Shown here in pieces: positions 20,076-29,712 of a DNA stretch of 64,000 nt. Numbering within the stretch: the stretch's first letter is position 1; each line of letters starts with the position of its first letter. The notes beneath the pieces are model-generated. The model made no database searches. It saw only the letters and a program-made list of their open reading frames with translations, and was not told the origin of the DNA. The stretch covers positions 3,174,001 to 3,238,000 of the forward strand of contig NZ_CP109487.1 of assembly GCF_036227605.1 (NCBI RefSeq), in the 5' to 3' direction. The translations under genes and the position numbers were made by a program. This DNA comes from Streptomyces sp. NBC_01439 (lineage in GTDB: Bacteria; Actinomycetota; Actinomycetes; Streptomycetales; Streptomycetaceae).

Positions 20076-21146
20076 CTAGCGCCCCTGTTCGTACTGGCGC
20101 AGCTGGTCCAGGTTGATCATGCTCGTGTCGAAGAGGCTGGTCTCGTCGAGCGAGGGCTGCTGGGCCTGGGCCTGGGGTTGGTACGCGGCATAGGGGTCGG
20201 GCTGCTGCGCGTCGTAGTGCGCGGCGTAGGCCGCTCCGCCGGAGCCGCCGCCCGCGGTGGAGTACGGGTCCGGCTGCTGCTGGTAGCCGCCGTACGGGTC
20301 CTGGTAGGCGTAGGCGTCCTGCTGCTGGGTGGCGGGCTGGGCGGGCTGCTGGTAGCCGTACGTGTCGTACACGGGCTCCGCCTGCGCCGGGATCGGCGCC
20401 TGCGCGCGCAGCGGCTCCGGCTCCGCCAGGCCCGCCAGGAAGTCCGAGTCGCTCGCCGAGCGGGATTGCGGTCCGCCCACCGCGTCCTGGGCGGCCATGT
20501 GCACGCCCAGGTCGTCCGTCGGGACCCGACCCAGGAGCTTCTGCCGGCCGCGGCCCACGGCCTCCAGGGTCTTGGAGAGCACCGCCTCGAAGGTCGCCAG
20601 CTTGGTGTCCACGTAGGCGTCCGCCTGCTGTCGCTGCGTCTCGGGGTCGTGGCTGCGCTCGGGCGCCTCCATGTCCGGGTAGCCGTGCTCGTCCAGCCCC
20701 GGGCCGCGGCCCAGGAGCTTCTCCCGACCCCGGTCCACCGAACCGATGGTCTTGGCCAGCACGACTTCGAAGTTCGCGAGCTTGCTGTCGACGTAGTCGT
20801 CGGCCTCGGCCCGGATCTCCTCGGCCTCCCGGCGGGCCTCCTCCAGGATCCGGTCCGCCTCGGCCTGCGAGCGCCGCGCGACTTCGGTGTCGGAGATCAG
20901 CGAACCGCGCTGGTTGTGGGCCGCGTCGATGATCCGCCCCGCCTCCCGGCGGGCCTCCTCGACCATCTGCTCGCGGCCGCCGATGAGCTCCTGGGCCTGT
21001 GCGAGCGAGCCGGGCAGCGCCTGGCGCACCTCTTCGAGCTGCTCCAGGAGCTCGGCGCGGTTGATCACGCAGGAGGCCGACATGGGCATGGACCGGGCGC
21101 CGCCGACGGCCGCGACGATCTCGTCGAGCTTCTTCTGCACGTCCAT
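20076..21146 (-). CDS. Coiled-coil (DivIVA/ATP-synthase b-like) protein
   Basis: A 356-residue protein that starts MDVQKKLDEIVAAVGG. A helical coiled-coil region spans about residues 30-120 (with repeated EARREA heptads), followed by two copies of a ~33-residue unit (115-147 and 175-207; both read YVD-KLA-FE-VL-KT and end GR-KLLGR). The C-terminal ~110 residues are Gln/Tyr/Pro-rich and probably disordered. The pattern suggests a cytoskeletal or septum-associated role, but no function is proven. The gene is conserved between coaD and yceD in streptomycetes, as I recall. ATG 21146 was chosen because upstream in-frame codons (to 21227) look untranslated. Confidence 0.75.
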   Translation of the reverse strand: MDVQKKLDEIVAAVGGARSMPMSASCVINRAELLEQLEEVRQALPGSLAQAQELIGGREQMVEEARREAGRIIDAAHNQRGSLISDTEVARRSQAEADRILEEARREAEEIRAEADDYVDSKLANFEVVLAKTIGSVDRGREKLLGRGPGLDEHGYPDMEAPERSHDPETQRQQADAYVDTKLATFEAVLSKTLEAVGRGRQKLLGRVPTDDLGVHMAAQDAVGGPQSRSASDSDFLAGLAEPEPLRAQAPIPAQAEPVYDTYGYQQPAQPATQQQDAYAYQDPYGGYQQQPDPYSTAGGGSGGAAYAAHYDAQQPDPYAAYQPQAQAQQPSLDETSLFDTSMINLDQLRQYEQGR

Positions 21147-21249
21147 GGGGGCTCGCACTCTCTCGGCCTCAGGCGGTTCCTGAGACGGACGGGACGACTG
21201 TACGGCCACCGGGCGGGCCCCCGACACCGCCTGATGCGCCGTCAGGCGG

Positions 21250-21747
21250 TCAGCGGTCGCGCAGCCGCTCCCGGAGCGCCGAGTGGACGTTCGCCGGCAG
21301 CAGGTGGGCGACGTCGCCGCCCCAGGCCGCGACCTCCTTGACCAGCGAGGAGGACAGGAAGCTGTAGGTGGGGATGGTCGGGACGAACAGCGTGTCGACT
21401 CCCGCCAGGCCCATGTTCATCTGGGCCATCTGGAGCTCGTAGTCGAAGTCGCTGACCGCGCGCAGGCCCTTGACGATGGCCGGGATGTCCCGCTGCTTGC
21501 AGAAGTCGACGAGCAGTCCGCGGAAGGCCTCGACCTCGATATTGCCGTACTCGGCCGTCGCCTCGCGGATCAGCTCGATCCGCTCCTCGACCGTGAACAG
21601 GCCCTGCTTCGAGTCGTTGATCCCCACGGCGACGTACACGACGTCGTACAGCCTGGAGGCGCGTCCGATGACGTCGAGGTGTCCGTTGTGGATGGGGTCG
21701 AAGGACCCCGGACAGACGGCGCGGCGCAACTGAACTCCCTCGTTCAT
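21250..21747 (-). CDS. coaD: Phosphopantetheine adenylyltransferase
   Basis: A 165-residue CoaD, the penultimate coenzyme A biosynthetic enzyme. The nucleotidyltransferase motif reads CPGSFDPIHNGHLDVIGRA (HNGH, residues about 20-23), and the C-terminal VPTIPTYSFLSSSLVKEVA is the second conserved region. The ATG overlaps the end of rsmD by 4 bp, indicating translational coupling, the usual bacterial rsmD-coaD arrangement. Confidence 0.96.
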   Translation of the reverse strand: MNEGVQLRRAVCPGSFDPIHNGHLDVIGRASRLYDVVYVAVGINDSKQGLFTVEERIELIREATAEYGNIEVEAFRGLLVDFCKQRDIPAIVKGLRAVSDFDYELQMAQMNMGLAGVDTLFVPTIPTYSFLSSSLVKEVAAWGGDVAHLLPANVHSALRERLRDR

Positions 21748-22322
21748 GATTCTTCGCTGGTGAAAGCGGCGCGGCCGTACCAAAGGGTGCCCTCGCCGTA
21801 CTTGCGCGACCGGAGCGGCTCGAAGCCCTCGGGCCACGGGAAGGCTCCGCTCCTGGTACTGCGCTCCACGGTGACGAGCGCATCGTCCGTGATCCAGCCA
21901 TTGGACCGGAGTGTGAGGAGGATCTCCCGCAGGTCGGCGCTGTCCACGGCGTACGGCGGATCCAGGAAGACGATGTCGTACGGGTCCCCGGCGGCCCGGG
22001 CCGCCACGATCTGCTCGGCCTTGCCCGCACGGAATTCCGCCCCGGGCAGGGCCAGCGTCCGGATGTTGTCCCGGATCGCCTTGGCGGCCTTGGCGTCGGC
22101 CTCGACGAGCAGGGTGTGGTCCGCGCCCCGGGAGAGCGCTTCCAGGCCGACGGCGCCGGAGCCGCCGTACAGGTCGAGCACCCGGGCCCCTTCGACGCCG
22201 TGCAGCGACTCCCAAGTGGAGAAGAGGCCTTCGCGCATCCGGTCCGAGGTCGGCCGGGTGCCGGTGCCGGGGGGCACGGCCAGCCGTCGCCCGCCGGCGC
22301 TGCCGGCGATCACGCGGGTCAT
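21744..22322 (-). CDS. rsmD: 16S rRNA (guanine966-N2)-methyltransferase
   Basis: A 192-residue RsmD. The S-adenosylmethionine site is VLDLYGGSGAVGLEAL, and the catalytic DPPY motif appears as VFLDPPYAV. It methylates G966 of 16S rRNA. The N-terminus begins MTRVIAGSAGGRRL, typical of the family; ATG 22322. It is coupled to coaD by a 4-bp overlap. Confidence 0.94.
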   Translation of the reverse strand: MTRVIAGSAGGRRLAVPPGTGTRPTSDRMREGLFSTWESLHGVEGARVLDLYGGSGAVGLEALSRGADHTLLVEADAKAAKAIRDNIRTLALPGAEFRAGKAEQIVAARAAGDPYDIVFLDPPYAVDSADLREILLTLRSNGWITDDALVTVERSTRSGAFPWPEGFEPLRSRKYGEGTLWYGRAAFTSEES

Positions 22323-22398
22323 CTGGGGTCCTTCGGTACGGCGGTAGGGGTGGAGTGCCCCGGCGCTGCCGCGGCACTCCAACGATATGTCGTACCGC

Positions 22399-24591
22399 TC
22401 AGCCCTTCTCCAGATACTGCTCCCGCTCGGTGTCCAGGAGGGCGTCCAGCGCCCTCCGCAGACCCGGCAGGTGTTCCAGCGCGGGGTCCTCGGCGACGAC
22501 GCGGGTGGCCTCCTCCCGCGCCTGGACGATGACCTCCTCGTCCTCGATGACGGCGAGCATGCGCAGCGAGGAGCGAACTCCGGACTGGGCCTGGCCGAGC
22601 ACATCGCCCTCGCGGCGCTGTTCCAGGTCGATCCGGGAGAGTTCGAAGCCGTCGAGGGTGGCGGCGACGGCGGCCAGCCGGGCCCGGGCGGGGCTGGCCT
22701 CGTGCATTTCGCTGACCAACAGGCACAGACCGGGCGCGGAGCCCCGGCCGACGCGGCCGCGCAGCTGGTGGAGCTGGGAGACGCCGAACCGGTCCGCGTC
22801 CATGATCACCATGGCGGTGGAGTTGGGGACGTTCACCCCGACCTCGATGACGGTGGTGGCGACCAGCACCTTGACCTCGCCGGCGGCGAACCGGCGCATG
22901 ACGTCGTCCTTGTCGGCGGGGTCCATCCGGCCGTGCAGCACCTCGACGCTCAGCCCCGCCAGCGGTCCGCGCGCAAGCTGCTCGGCGATCTCCACGACCG
23001 CGAGGGGCGGCCTCTTGTCGCCGTCGTCCTCGGCGGACTTCTTCTTGGGTTCGTCCTCCCCGTCCCCGATGCGGGGGCAGACCACATACGCCTGGTGCCC
23101 CTTCTCGACCTCCTCGCGGACCCGTTCCCAGGCCCGGGCGAGGAAGTGCGGCTTGTCCTTCGAGGGCACCACGTGCGTGGCGATCGGGGAGCGCCCTGCA
23201 GGCAGCTGGTCGAGGACGGAGGTCTCCAGGTCGCCGAAGACGGTCATGGCGACCGTGCGCGGGATCGGGGTCGCCGTCATCACCAGCAGGTGCGGGGGCT
23301 GCTTCCCCTTGGACCGCAGCGCGTCGCGCTGCTCCACCCCGAAACGGTGCTGCTCGTCCACGACGACCAGGCCGAGGTCGTGGAACTGCACCTTGTCCTC
23401 GATCAGCGCGTGCGTGCCGATCACGATCCCGGCCTCACCGGTGACCAGGTCGAGCAGGGCCTGGCGGCGTGCGGGCATCCCCATGGAGCCGGTGAGCAGC
23501 ACCACCTTGGTCCCCTGGTCGGAGCCGCCGAGCATGCCTCCCTCGGCGAGCTCGCCCATCATCTCGGTGATGGAGCGGTGGTGCTGCTGGGCGAGCACCT
23601 CGGTGGGCGCGAGCATCGCCGCCTGTCCGCCGCTGTCCACGACGGCGAGCATCGCGCGCAGCGCGACCAGGGTCTTGCCCGAACCGACCTCCCCCTGGAG
23701 GAGGCGGTGCATGGGGTGTTCGGTGGCCAGGTCGTCGAAGATCTCCTTGGAGACGGTCCGCTGGCCCTGGGTGAGGGTGAAGGGCAGCTTCGCGTCGAAG
23801 GAGTCGAGCAGGCCGCCGGGGACGGGGCGGCGCGGGACGGCCGGGAGCTGGGAGTCGGCGTTCCGGCGGCGGGCCAGGGCGACCTGCAGGATGAAGGCCT
23901 CGTCCCACTTCAGGCGCTGGCGGGCGTCCTCGATGTCGGCCTTGGTGCCCGGGCGGTGGATCTTCAGCAGGGCCTCGGTGAGCGGGACCAGCCCGCGGCC
24001 CTGGCGCAGGGCGGGCGGCAGCGGGTCCACGGCGTCCCGGGCGCTGGGCAGCACCGCGTCCACGCACTTGGCGATCTTCCAGGACTCCAGCTTGGCGCAG
24101 GCCGGGTAGATCGGGATGAGTTGATTGGCGAAGGCGGCCGCGGCGTCCCGGTCGGAGGCGTCCGCGCCGAGCGGCTCGTAGGCCGGGTGCGCGAGCTGGA
24201 GCTTGTGGTTGAACTTGGAGACCTTGCCGGCGAACATGGCGCGGCTGCCGGGCAGCAGGTCCTTGTGCGGTTTGTGGACCCCGGCGCCGAAGAAGACGAG
24301 CTGGAGGCGGCCGTTGCCGTCGGTGATCGTCACCTCCAGACGCTTGCCGCGGCCCCCGTTGAAGGTCAGGATCCGGGCGTCGGCGACCTGCGCGACGACG
24401 GTGACGTGCTCGTCGATCTGGTCGGCGAGCTCGGCCAACGAGGTCAGCTCACCGCGCTCGGCGTACCGCCGCGGGTAGTGGTGGAGCAGGTCCAGGGCCG
24501 TGTGCAGGCCGAGCTGCTCGGCCAGCACCTTGGCGGTGGCGGGACCGAGCGTCTTCTTGAGGTCTTCGTCGAGCGCGGGCACGTGTTCCAT
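22399..24591 (-). CDS. recG: ATP-dependent DNA helicase RecG
   Basis: A 730-residue RecG, which reverses stalled replication forks and branch-migrates Holliday junctions. N-terminal wedge/OB domain (about residues 60-150), then helicase motifs: GEVGSGKT (Walker A), VVVDEQHRFGV (motif II), TATPIPRT (III) and the C-terminal QLRGRVGRGS (VI). The start is ambiguous: ATG 24591 is preferred, with a GGTG just upstream, while an in-frame TTG at 24612 adds seven residues. Confidence 0.95.
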   Translation of the reverse strand: MEHVPALDEDLKKTLGPATAKVLAEQLGLHTALDLLHHYPRRYAERGELTSLAELADQIDEHVTVVAQVADARILTFNGGRGKRLEVTITDGNGRLQLVFFGAGVHKPHKDLLPGSRAMFAGKVSKFNHKLQLAHPAYEPLGADASDRDAAAAFANQLIPIYPACAKLESWKIAKCVDAVLPSARDAVDPLPPALRQGRGLVPLTEALLKIHRPGTKADIEDARQRLKWDEAFILQVALARRRNADSQLPAVPRRPVPGGLLDSFDAKLPFTLTQGQRTVSKEIFDDLATEHPMHRLLQGEVGSGKTLVALRAMLAVVDSGGQAAMLAPTEVLAQQHHRSITEMMGELAEGGMLGGSDQGTKVVLLTGSMGMPARRQALLDLVTGEAGIVIGTHALIEDKVQFHDLGLVVVDEQHRFGVEQRDALRSKGKQPPHLLVMTATPIPRTVAMTVFGDLETSVLDQLPAGRSPIATHVVPSKDKPHFLARAWERVREEVEKGHQAYVVCPRIGDGEDEPKKKSAEDDGDKRPPLAVVEIAEQLARGPLAGLSVEVLHGRMDPADKDDVMRRFAAGEVKVLVATTVIEVGVNVPNSTAMVIMDADRFGVSQLHQLRGRVGRGSAPGLCLLVSEMHEASPARARLAAVAATLDGFELSRIDLEQRREGDVLGQAQSGVRSSLRMLAVIEDEEVIVQAREEATRVVAEDPALEHLPGLRRALDALLDTEREQYLEKG

Positions 24592-24617
24592 TGCACACCA
24601 TGGCGCTGACAAGCCCG

Positions 24618-26288
24618 CTATTCCACCCCGACGAGGAGCGGAGCCGAGTACCGGCCGCCCCGGTAGGTGACGGTGTCCACCGCGAGGTGGCCCTGCTGGA
24701 CGTAGGCCTCCAGGCGCTCGGCAACGGCGTCCGGTACGTCGGGTCCCAGGACCAGGGTGACGAGTTCGCCGCCGGAGCCCAGCATCCGGTCCAGGACGGC
24801 CTCGGCGGTCTCGGCCAGGCCCGCCCCGATCACCGCGACGTCGCCGTCGATGAGGCCGAGCACGTCACCGGCCTGGCAGATGCCGGCCGAGGTGAAGGAC
24901 TGCCTCTCGGCGAAGGCCAGCTCCCCGTACCGGGTGGCGCCGGCGGCCGCCGTCATGGCGACCACGTCCTCGTCGAAGCTGCCCTCCGGGTCGTGCACGG
25001 CGAGGGCGGCCAGGCCCTGGACCGCGGACCGGGTGGGGATCACGGCCACCCGTACGCCTTCGGCGCGGGCCTGTTCGGCCGCCGCGTTCGCGGCGGCGCG
25101 CAGTTCGGCGCCGCCCGGCAGCAGCACCACTTCGCGGGCGTGCGCGCGGCGGACGGCGTCGAGCAGTTCGGCGACGGCCGGCGGCTCCCCGGGGCGTACG
25201 AGCACGGTGGTCGCTCCCGCCTCCCCGCACAGCCCGGCCAGTCCCTCGCCGGGGACGACGGCGACCACGGCCCGCTGGGCGCGCTCGCCCCGTGCCCGGC
25301 GGCGCTCGTCCCCGAAGTGGGTGATCCGTATCCGGTAGGGCCGTCCGGCCACGACTCCGGCTTCCACGGCCGCGCCGGGGTCGTCGACGTGGACGTGGAC
25401 GTTCCACAGTCCGTCGCCGCCGACCACGACCAGGGAGTCGCCGAGTCCGTCGAGGCGTTCGCGCAGTTCGCCGACGGCCGCCTCGGAGGCCTCCAGCAGG
25501 TAGATCACCTCGTACGCGGGCCCGTCCTCCTCCTGCGCGCAGGGGTCCGGTGACTGCGGGACGGGCACCGCGCGGCCGCGTACCGGTTCGGCGGCCGGTT
25601 CCTGGCCGGACAGGGCCTGCCACAGGGCGCCGAAGACGACGACCAGCCCGGAGCCCCCGGCGTCGACCACTCCCGCCCGGCCCAGCGCGGCGAGCTGCCC
25701 GGGGGTCTCGGCCAGGGCGGCGCGGGCCCCGTCGTAGGCGGCCCGGGCCACCTCGGTCGCGGTCCCGGCGGCGGCACCGGCCGCCTCGCCGGCCCGGGCG
25801 GCGGCGCCGGCGACGGTGAGCATGGTGCCCTCCACCGGGTGCGCGACGGCCGCGTACGCCTCCTCCGCGGCCCGGGTAAGCGCGCGGGCCAGCAGCCCGC
25901 CGGGGCCCCGTTCCGCCCGTTCCACCGGCTCGAGGGGCTCGTCGCCGAGTACGTCGGCCACTCCGCGCAGCAGCTGCGCCAGGATCGTCCCGGAGTTCCC
26001 GCGGGCGCCCACCAGGGCTCCGTGCGCCCAGGCCCGTACGGCCTCGGCCAGGGAGGTCCGCCCTGTGCCGTCGGTCACCCCGGGGAAGGCCTCGGCAAGG
26101 CCGCGGTCGGCCGATTCGGCGGTGAGGTAGAGGTTGGTGCCGGTGTCCGCGTCGGCGACCGGGTAGACGTTGATCGCGTCGATGTCCTCGCGGGCCCGGC
26201 CCAGTGCGGCGAGGGCCAGCGAGCTCCAGGTGCGCACCGCTTCGGCGTCGAGCTCGTCAGGGGACTGCGACTGCGGCTCGTGCGGCAC
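24618..26288 (-). CDS. DAK2-domain protein (FakA/YloV-like kinase)
   Basis: A 556-residue protein of the dihydroxyacetone/fatty acid kinase-like family. The N-terminal DAK2 kinase-like motif NVYPVADADTGTNLYLT lies near residue 45, and the substrate-loop GALVGARGNSGTILAQLLRG follows. C-terminal residues from about 330 are a DegV-associated FakA-type region. In Firmicutes FakA phosphorylates exogenous fatty acids bound by FakB (literature); an actinobacterial role is not established. Start GTG 26288 has GAGGAACG upstream. It precedes recG by 26 bp, so they form one operon. Confidence 0.8.
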   Translation of the reverse strand: MPHEPQSQSPDELDAEAVRTWSSLALAALGRAREDIDAINVYPVADADTGTNLYLTAESADRGLAEAFPGVTDGTGRTSLAEAVRAWAHGALVGARGNSGTILAQLLRGVADVLGDEPLEPVERAERGPGGLLARALTRAAEEAYAAVAHPVEGTMLTVAGAAARAGEAAGAAAGTATEVARAAYDGARAALAETPGQLAALGRAGVVDAGGSGLVVVFGALWQALSGQEPAAEPVRGRAVPVPQSPDPCAQEEDGPAYEVIYLLEASEAAVGELRERLDGLGDSLVVVGGDGLWNVHVHVDDPGAAVEAGVVAGRPYRIRITHFGDERRRARGERAQRAVVAVVPGEGLAGLCGEAGATTVLVRPGEPPAVAELLDAVRRAHAREVVLLPGGAELRAAANAAAEQARAEGVRVAVIPTRSAVQGLAALAVHDPEGSFDEDVVAMTAAAGATRYGELAFAERQSFTSAGICQAGDVLGLIDGDVAVIGAGLAETAEAVLDRMLGSGGELVTLVLGPDVPDAVAERLEAYVQQGHLAVDTVTYRGGRYSAPLLVGVE

Positions 26289-26528
26289 CGGGCGTTCCTC
26301 CTTGTGCGGGCCAGGGTTCACCGCAGGGTAACGAAGGACCGCCCGGGCGTAGGGACCGCGGGGCGGGGCCGGCGGCGGACATGGTAGTTTTCTTGGACGG
26401 ACGCAGTCGTTGTATGCTGCTCCGGTTGCCCGATGAGAGTCGGGCCATTCCCCCGGCAAACCACTTCAGACCTCTGAATCCGGTGCGCCGGTTTCACTGT
26501 AATTGCATCTGAAGTCTTGGAGTGACCT
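26289..26528 (+). promoter_or_regulatory. Divergent promoter region and rpmB leader
   Basis: A 240-bp region shared by the DAK2 gene and rpmB. A candidate rpmB promoter is TTCTTG (26390-26395), 17-bp spacer, TATGCT (26413-26418). Downstream, ACTTCAGA (26463-26470) pairs with TCTGAAGT (26508-26515) enclosing a small CCGG-TGCG-CCGG hairpin, directly before the GGAG ribosome site. Confidence 0.5.
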
Positions 26529-26714
26529 GTGGCTGCCAACTGCGACGTTTGCGCCAAGGGGCCGAGCTTCGGCAACAACATCTCCCACTCGCACCGCCGC
26601 ACCTCGCGTCGCTGGAACCCGAACATCCAGCGCGTCCGTGCCGTGGTCAATGGGACGCCGAAGCGCCTCAACGCCTGCACCTCGTGCATCAAGGCCGGTA
26701 AGGTCTCGCGCTGA
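26529..26714 (+). CDS. rpmB: 50S ribosomal protein L28
   Basis: A 61-residue L28, normal length. The N-terminus has [20 protein letters not shown], and the centre [17 protein letters not shown] is the family signature. Two CxxC-like pairs (CDVC and CTSC) show the zinc-binding form. GTG 26529 is preceded by GGAG. A structured leader precedes it and a strong terminator follows, so it is a single-gene transcript. Confidence 0.97.
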   Translation: MAANCDVCAKGPSFGNNISHSHRRTSRRWNPNIQRVRAVVNGTPKRLNACTSCIKAGKVSR

Positions 26715-26750
26715 CGCCTCCCGTCGTAGCGCAGCCCTTTCCGGTTGCCA

Positions 26751-26785
26751 AAAAGGCCGGTTCACCTCTGGTGAACCGGCCTTTT
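26751..26785. terminator. rpmB terminator
   Basis: A perfect 16-bp stem (26751-26766 with 26770-26785) and a TCT loop, ending in TTTT. It lies 36 bp after the rpmB stop and serves also the convergent thiD from the other side. Confidence 0.9.
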
Positions 26786-26823
26786 GCCTTGTCCGGGGGC
26801 CCGGCCGGGCCGTCGCAGCGGGT

Positions 26824-27620
<797 letters not shown>

Positions 27621-27624
<4 letters not shown>

Positions 27625-28604
27625 AGCATCCCGTCCTGGGCGGCCGGGTCGGCCCCGAAGTGGTCCCAGCCGCCGGTGCTGGTCCAGGGCGCGCCGTCGA
27701 CGGTCACCTGGGGCAGCGCGGAGCGGTTGAGGACCTCGCCGATGACCTTCCAGCGGGCGGGGAGCTTCACGTCGGGCGGGAAGGTCGCCACGATCGCGTG
27801 GTCCTCGCCTCCGGTGAGCACCCACTGCAACGGGTCCACGCCGACCGCCTGCCCGATGTCGTGCATCTGGGTCGGGATGTCGACGGCCGCCGAGCGCAGG
27901 TCGATCCTTACCTTGCTGGCTTCGGCGATGTGCCCGAGGTCGGCGATCAGGCCGTCGCTGACGTCGGTCATGGCGGTGGCGCCGAGTCCGGCGGCCGCGG
28001 GGCCCGCGTGGTAGGGCGGCTCGGGGCGTCGGTGCGCCTCGACGAAGGCCCGCGGGGAGCGGAAGCCGCGCGAGAGCACGGCGAAGCCGGCCGCGGACCA
28101 ACCGAGCCAGCCGGTGACGGCGACGACGTCGCCGGGCTGGGCGCCGGAGCGCAGGACGGGCTCGTGGTTGCGCAGGTCGCCGAGGGCGGTGATGGCGACG
28201 GTGATGACGTCCCCGCGGACGACGTCCCCGCCGACCACGGCCGCGCCGGCAACCTGGCACTCGTCGCGGATCCCGTCCATCAGCTCGGTGGGCCAGGTGA
28301 CGGGCAGTTCGGCGGGGACGACGAGGCCGAGCAGCAGCGCGGTCGGCACCGCGCCCATGGCGGCGATGTCGGCGAGGTTCTGCGCGGCGGCCTTGCGGCC
28401 GACGTCGTAGGCCGTGGACCAGTCGCGCCGGAAGTGCCGGCCCTCCAACAGGATGTCGGTGCTCGCCACGACCCGCCGGTCGGGGGCGGACACCACCGCG
28501 GCGTCGTCGCCCGGTCCGAGCCGGACCGCCGGGGTGGTGGTGAGCCGTGAGGTGAGCTCCCTGATCAGCCCGAACTCCCCCAGCTCGCCGACAGTGCCCT
28601 TCAT
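27621..28604 (-). CDS. thiL: Thiamine-monophosphate kinase
   Basis: A 327-residue ThiL making thiamine diphosphate from the monophosphate. Family motifs visible are [12 protein letters not shown] near residue 30, the [12 protein letters not shown] region, the [15 protein letters not shown] metal/nucleotide segment and [16 protein letters not shown] 28604. No TPP riboswitch was recognised upstream. Confidence 0.93.
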
Positions 28605-28849
28605 CGCTGTGCCCCTTCTTGCCCAGTCCGCTTGCGGTCGCGAGCCGTCTCAGCTCTGGGTACCGTCAACAGATACGTCAACTTCTGCTCTCCGTACGCC
28701 CCGCTGTGCGTGGCGCCGGGCCCGCGGGTCTCCCCGCAGCGCACGGCGACGCGGTACCGTGGCGTCCCTTCTTCCCCCGGCCCGTTCAATCGTGTGGGGC
28801 CCACCCGAAGGTTAGGGGAAATGATCCTCGTGGCCGCCCTGGAGGTTCC

Positions 28850-29083
28850 GTGGTACAGGCGTACATCCTTATCCAGACCGAAGTGGGCAAGGCGTCGTTC
28901 GTCGCCGAGTCCATCGGCCAGATCCCGGGGGTGATCCAAGCCGAAGACGTGACGGGCCCGTACGACGTGATCGTGCGCGCCCAGGCCGACACCGTCGACG
29001 ACCTCGGCCGCATGGTGGTCGCCAAGGTCCAGCAGGTGGAGGGGATCACCCGCACCTTGACCTGCCCGGTGGTCCATCTGTAG
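28850..29083 (+). CDS. Stand-alone Lrp/AsnC ligand-binding (RAM) domain protein
   Basis: A 77-residue protein equivalent to only the C-terminal effector domain of Lrp/AsnC regulators (AYILIQTEVGKASFVAE ... VSKVQQVEGITRT-type, here VVAKVQQVEGITRTLTCPVV). It has no helix-turn-helix. Such stand-alone RAM proteins bind small molecules, possibly amino acids, and may oligomerise with full-length partners (family knowledge). Start GTG 28850 has GGAGG 4-5 nt upstream. The following lipoprotein gene starts 20 bp later. Confidence 0.85.
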   Translation: MVQAYILIQTEVGKASFVAESIGQIPGVIQAEDVTGPYDVIVRAQADTVDDLGRMVVAKVQQVEGITRTLTCPVVHL

Positions 29084-29103
29084 CCCCCGTCTACTCTAGG
29101 CCG

Positions 29104-29619
29104 GTGATGTCCCTCCACCGCCGGCCCCTGCGTGTCCGCGCCTTGTCCGCCGTGCCCGCCTCGATGGCCGTCCTGGCCGCCGCGGCGTGCTCCCCGGGCG
29201 GATCCGACGAAGCCCGGGTGGACCCACCGCCCACGCCGCCCGCCGCCGTCGCGGGACTCTGTGCGGCACTGCACAAGGAGCTCCCGGAGACGGTGGCCGG
29301 CCTGGCGCGGACCAGAACCGAACCGGAGTCCGATCTGACCGCCTCGTGGGGCGGCTCGGCGATCGTACTGCGGTGCGGTATCCCCAAACCCCCCAAGATG
29401 CTCGATCCGAAGCAGGAGGGCGTCCACGTGAACGGCGTGGCGTGGCTGCTGGAGAAGCTCGACGCCGGTTCCGGCGGGGGGTTCCGGTTCACCACCGGGC
29501 TGCGGCTGGCCTACACCGAGGTCCAGGTCGACGGGGAGCACGCCACGGACGCGGGCATGCTGGTCGGCCTGTCCACGGCGATCACCGCGACCGTGCCCGA
29601 GGGCATCGCCTCCTACTGA
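29104..29619 (+). CDS. DUF3515-family lipoprotein
   Basis: A 171-residue lipoprotein of unknown function. The N-terminus has a basic start, a hydrophobic stretch (AVPASMAVLAAAAC) and a lipobox with the Cys at about residue 29, followed by Gly/Ser. The mature domain has two other Cys (residues about 57 and 97) that could form a disulfide. A start at 29107 is equally possible, one codon later. Neighbour spacing (20 bp after the RAM gene) suggests co-transcription. Confidence 0.8.
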   Translation: MMSLHRRPLRVRALSAVPASMAVLAAAACSPGGSDEARVDPPPTPPAAVAGLCAALHKELPETVAGLARTRTEPESDLTASWGGSAIVLRCGIPKPPKMLDPKQEGVHVNGVAWLLEKLDAGSGGGFRFTTGLRLAYTEVQVDGEHATDAGMLVGLSTAITATVPEGIASY

Positions 29620-29655
29620 GCACCGCGCTCGGCCCATCGGGTACCGAGCACACCG

Positions 29656-29693
29656 CCGCCCGCCGACCGCCTTCGAAGGCGGTCGGCGGGCGG
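29656..29693. terminator. Bidirectional terminator
   Basis: A perfect 16-bp stem (29656-29671 with 29678-29693) around TTCGAA, between the DUF3515 gene and convergent ddlA. Confidence 0.8.
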
Positions 29694-29712
29694 TCGGCTT
29701 TTCGGACGACTG

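Noticed and set aside
28605..28849. TPP riboswitch upstream of thiL/thiD
   Set aside because: I saw no conserved THI-element sequence in the short gap, which also serves the divergent RAM gene.
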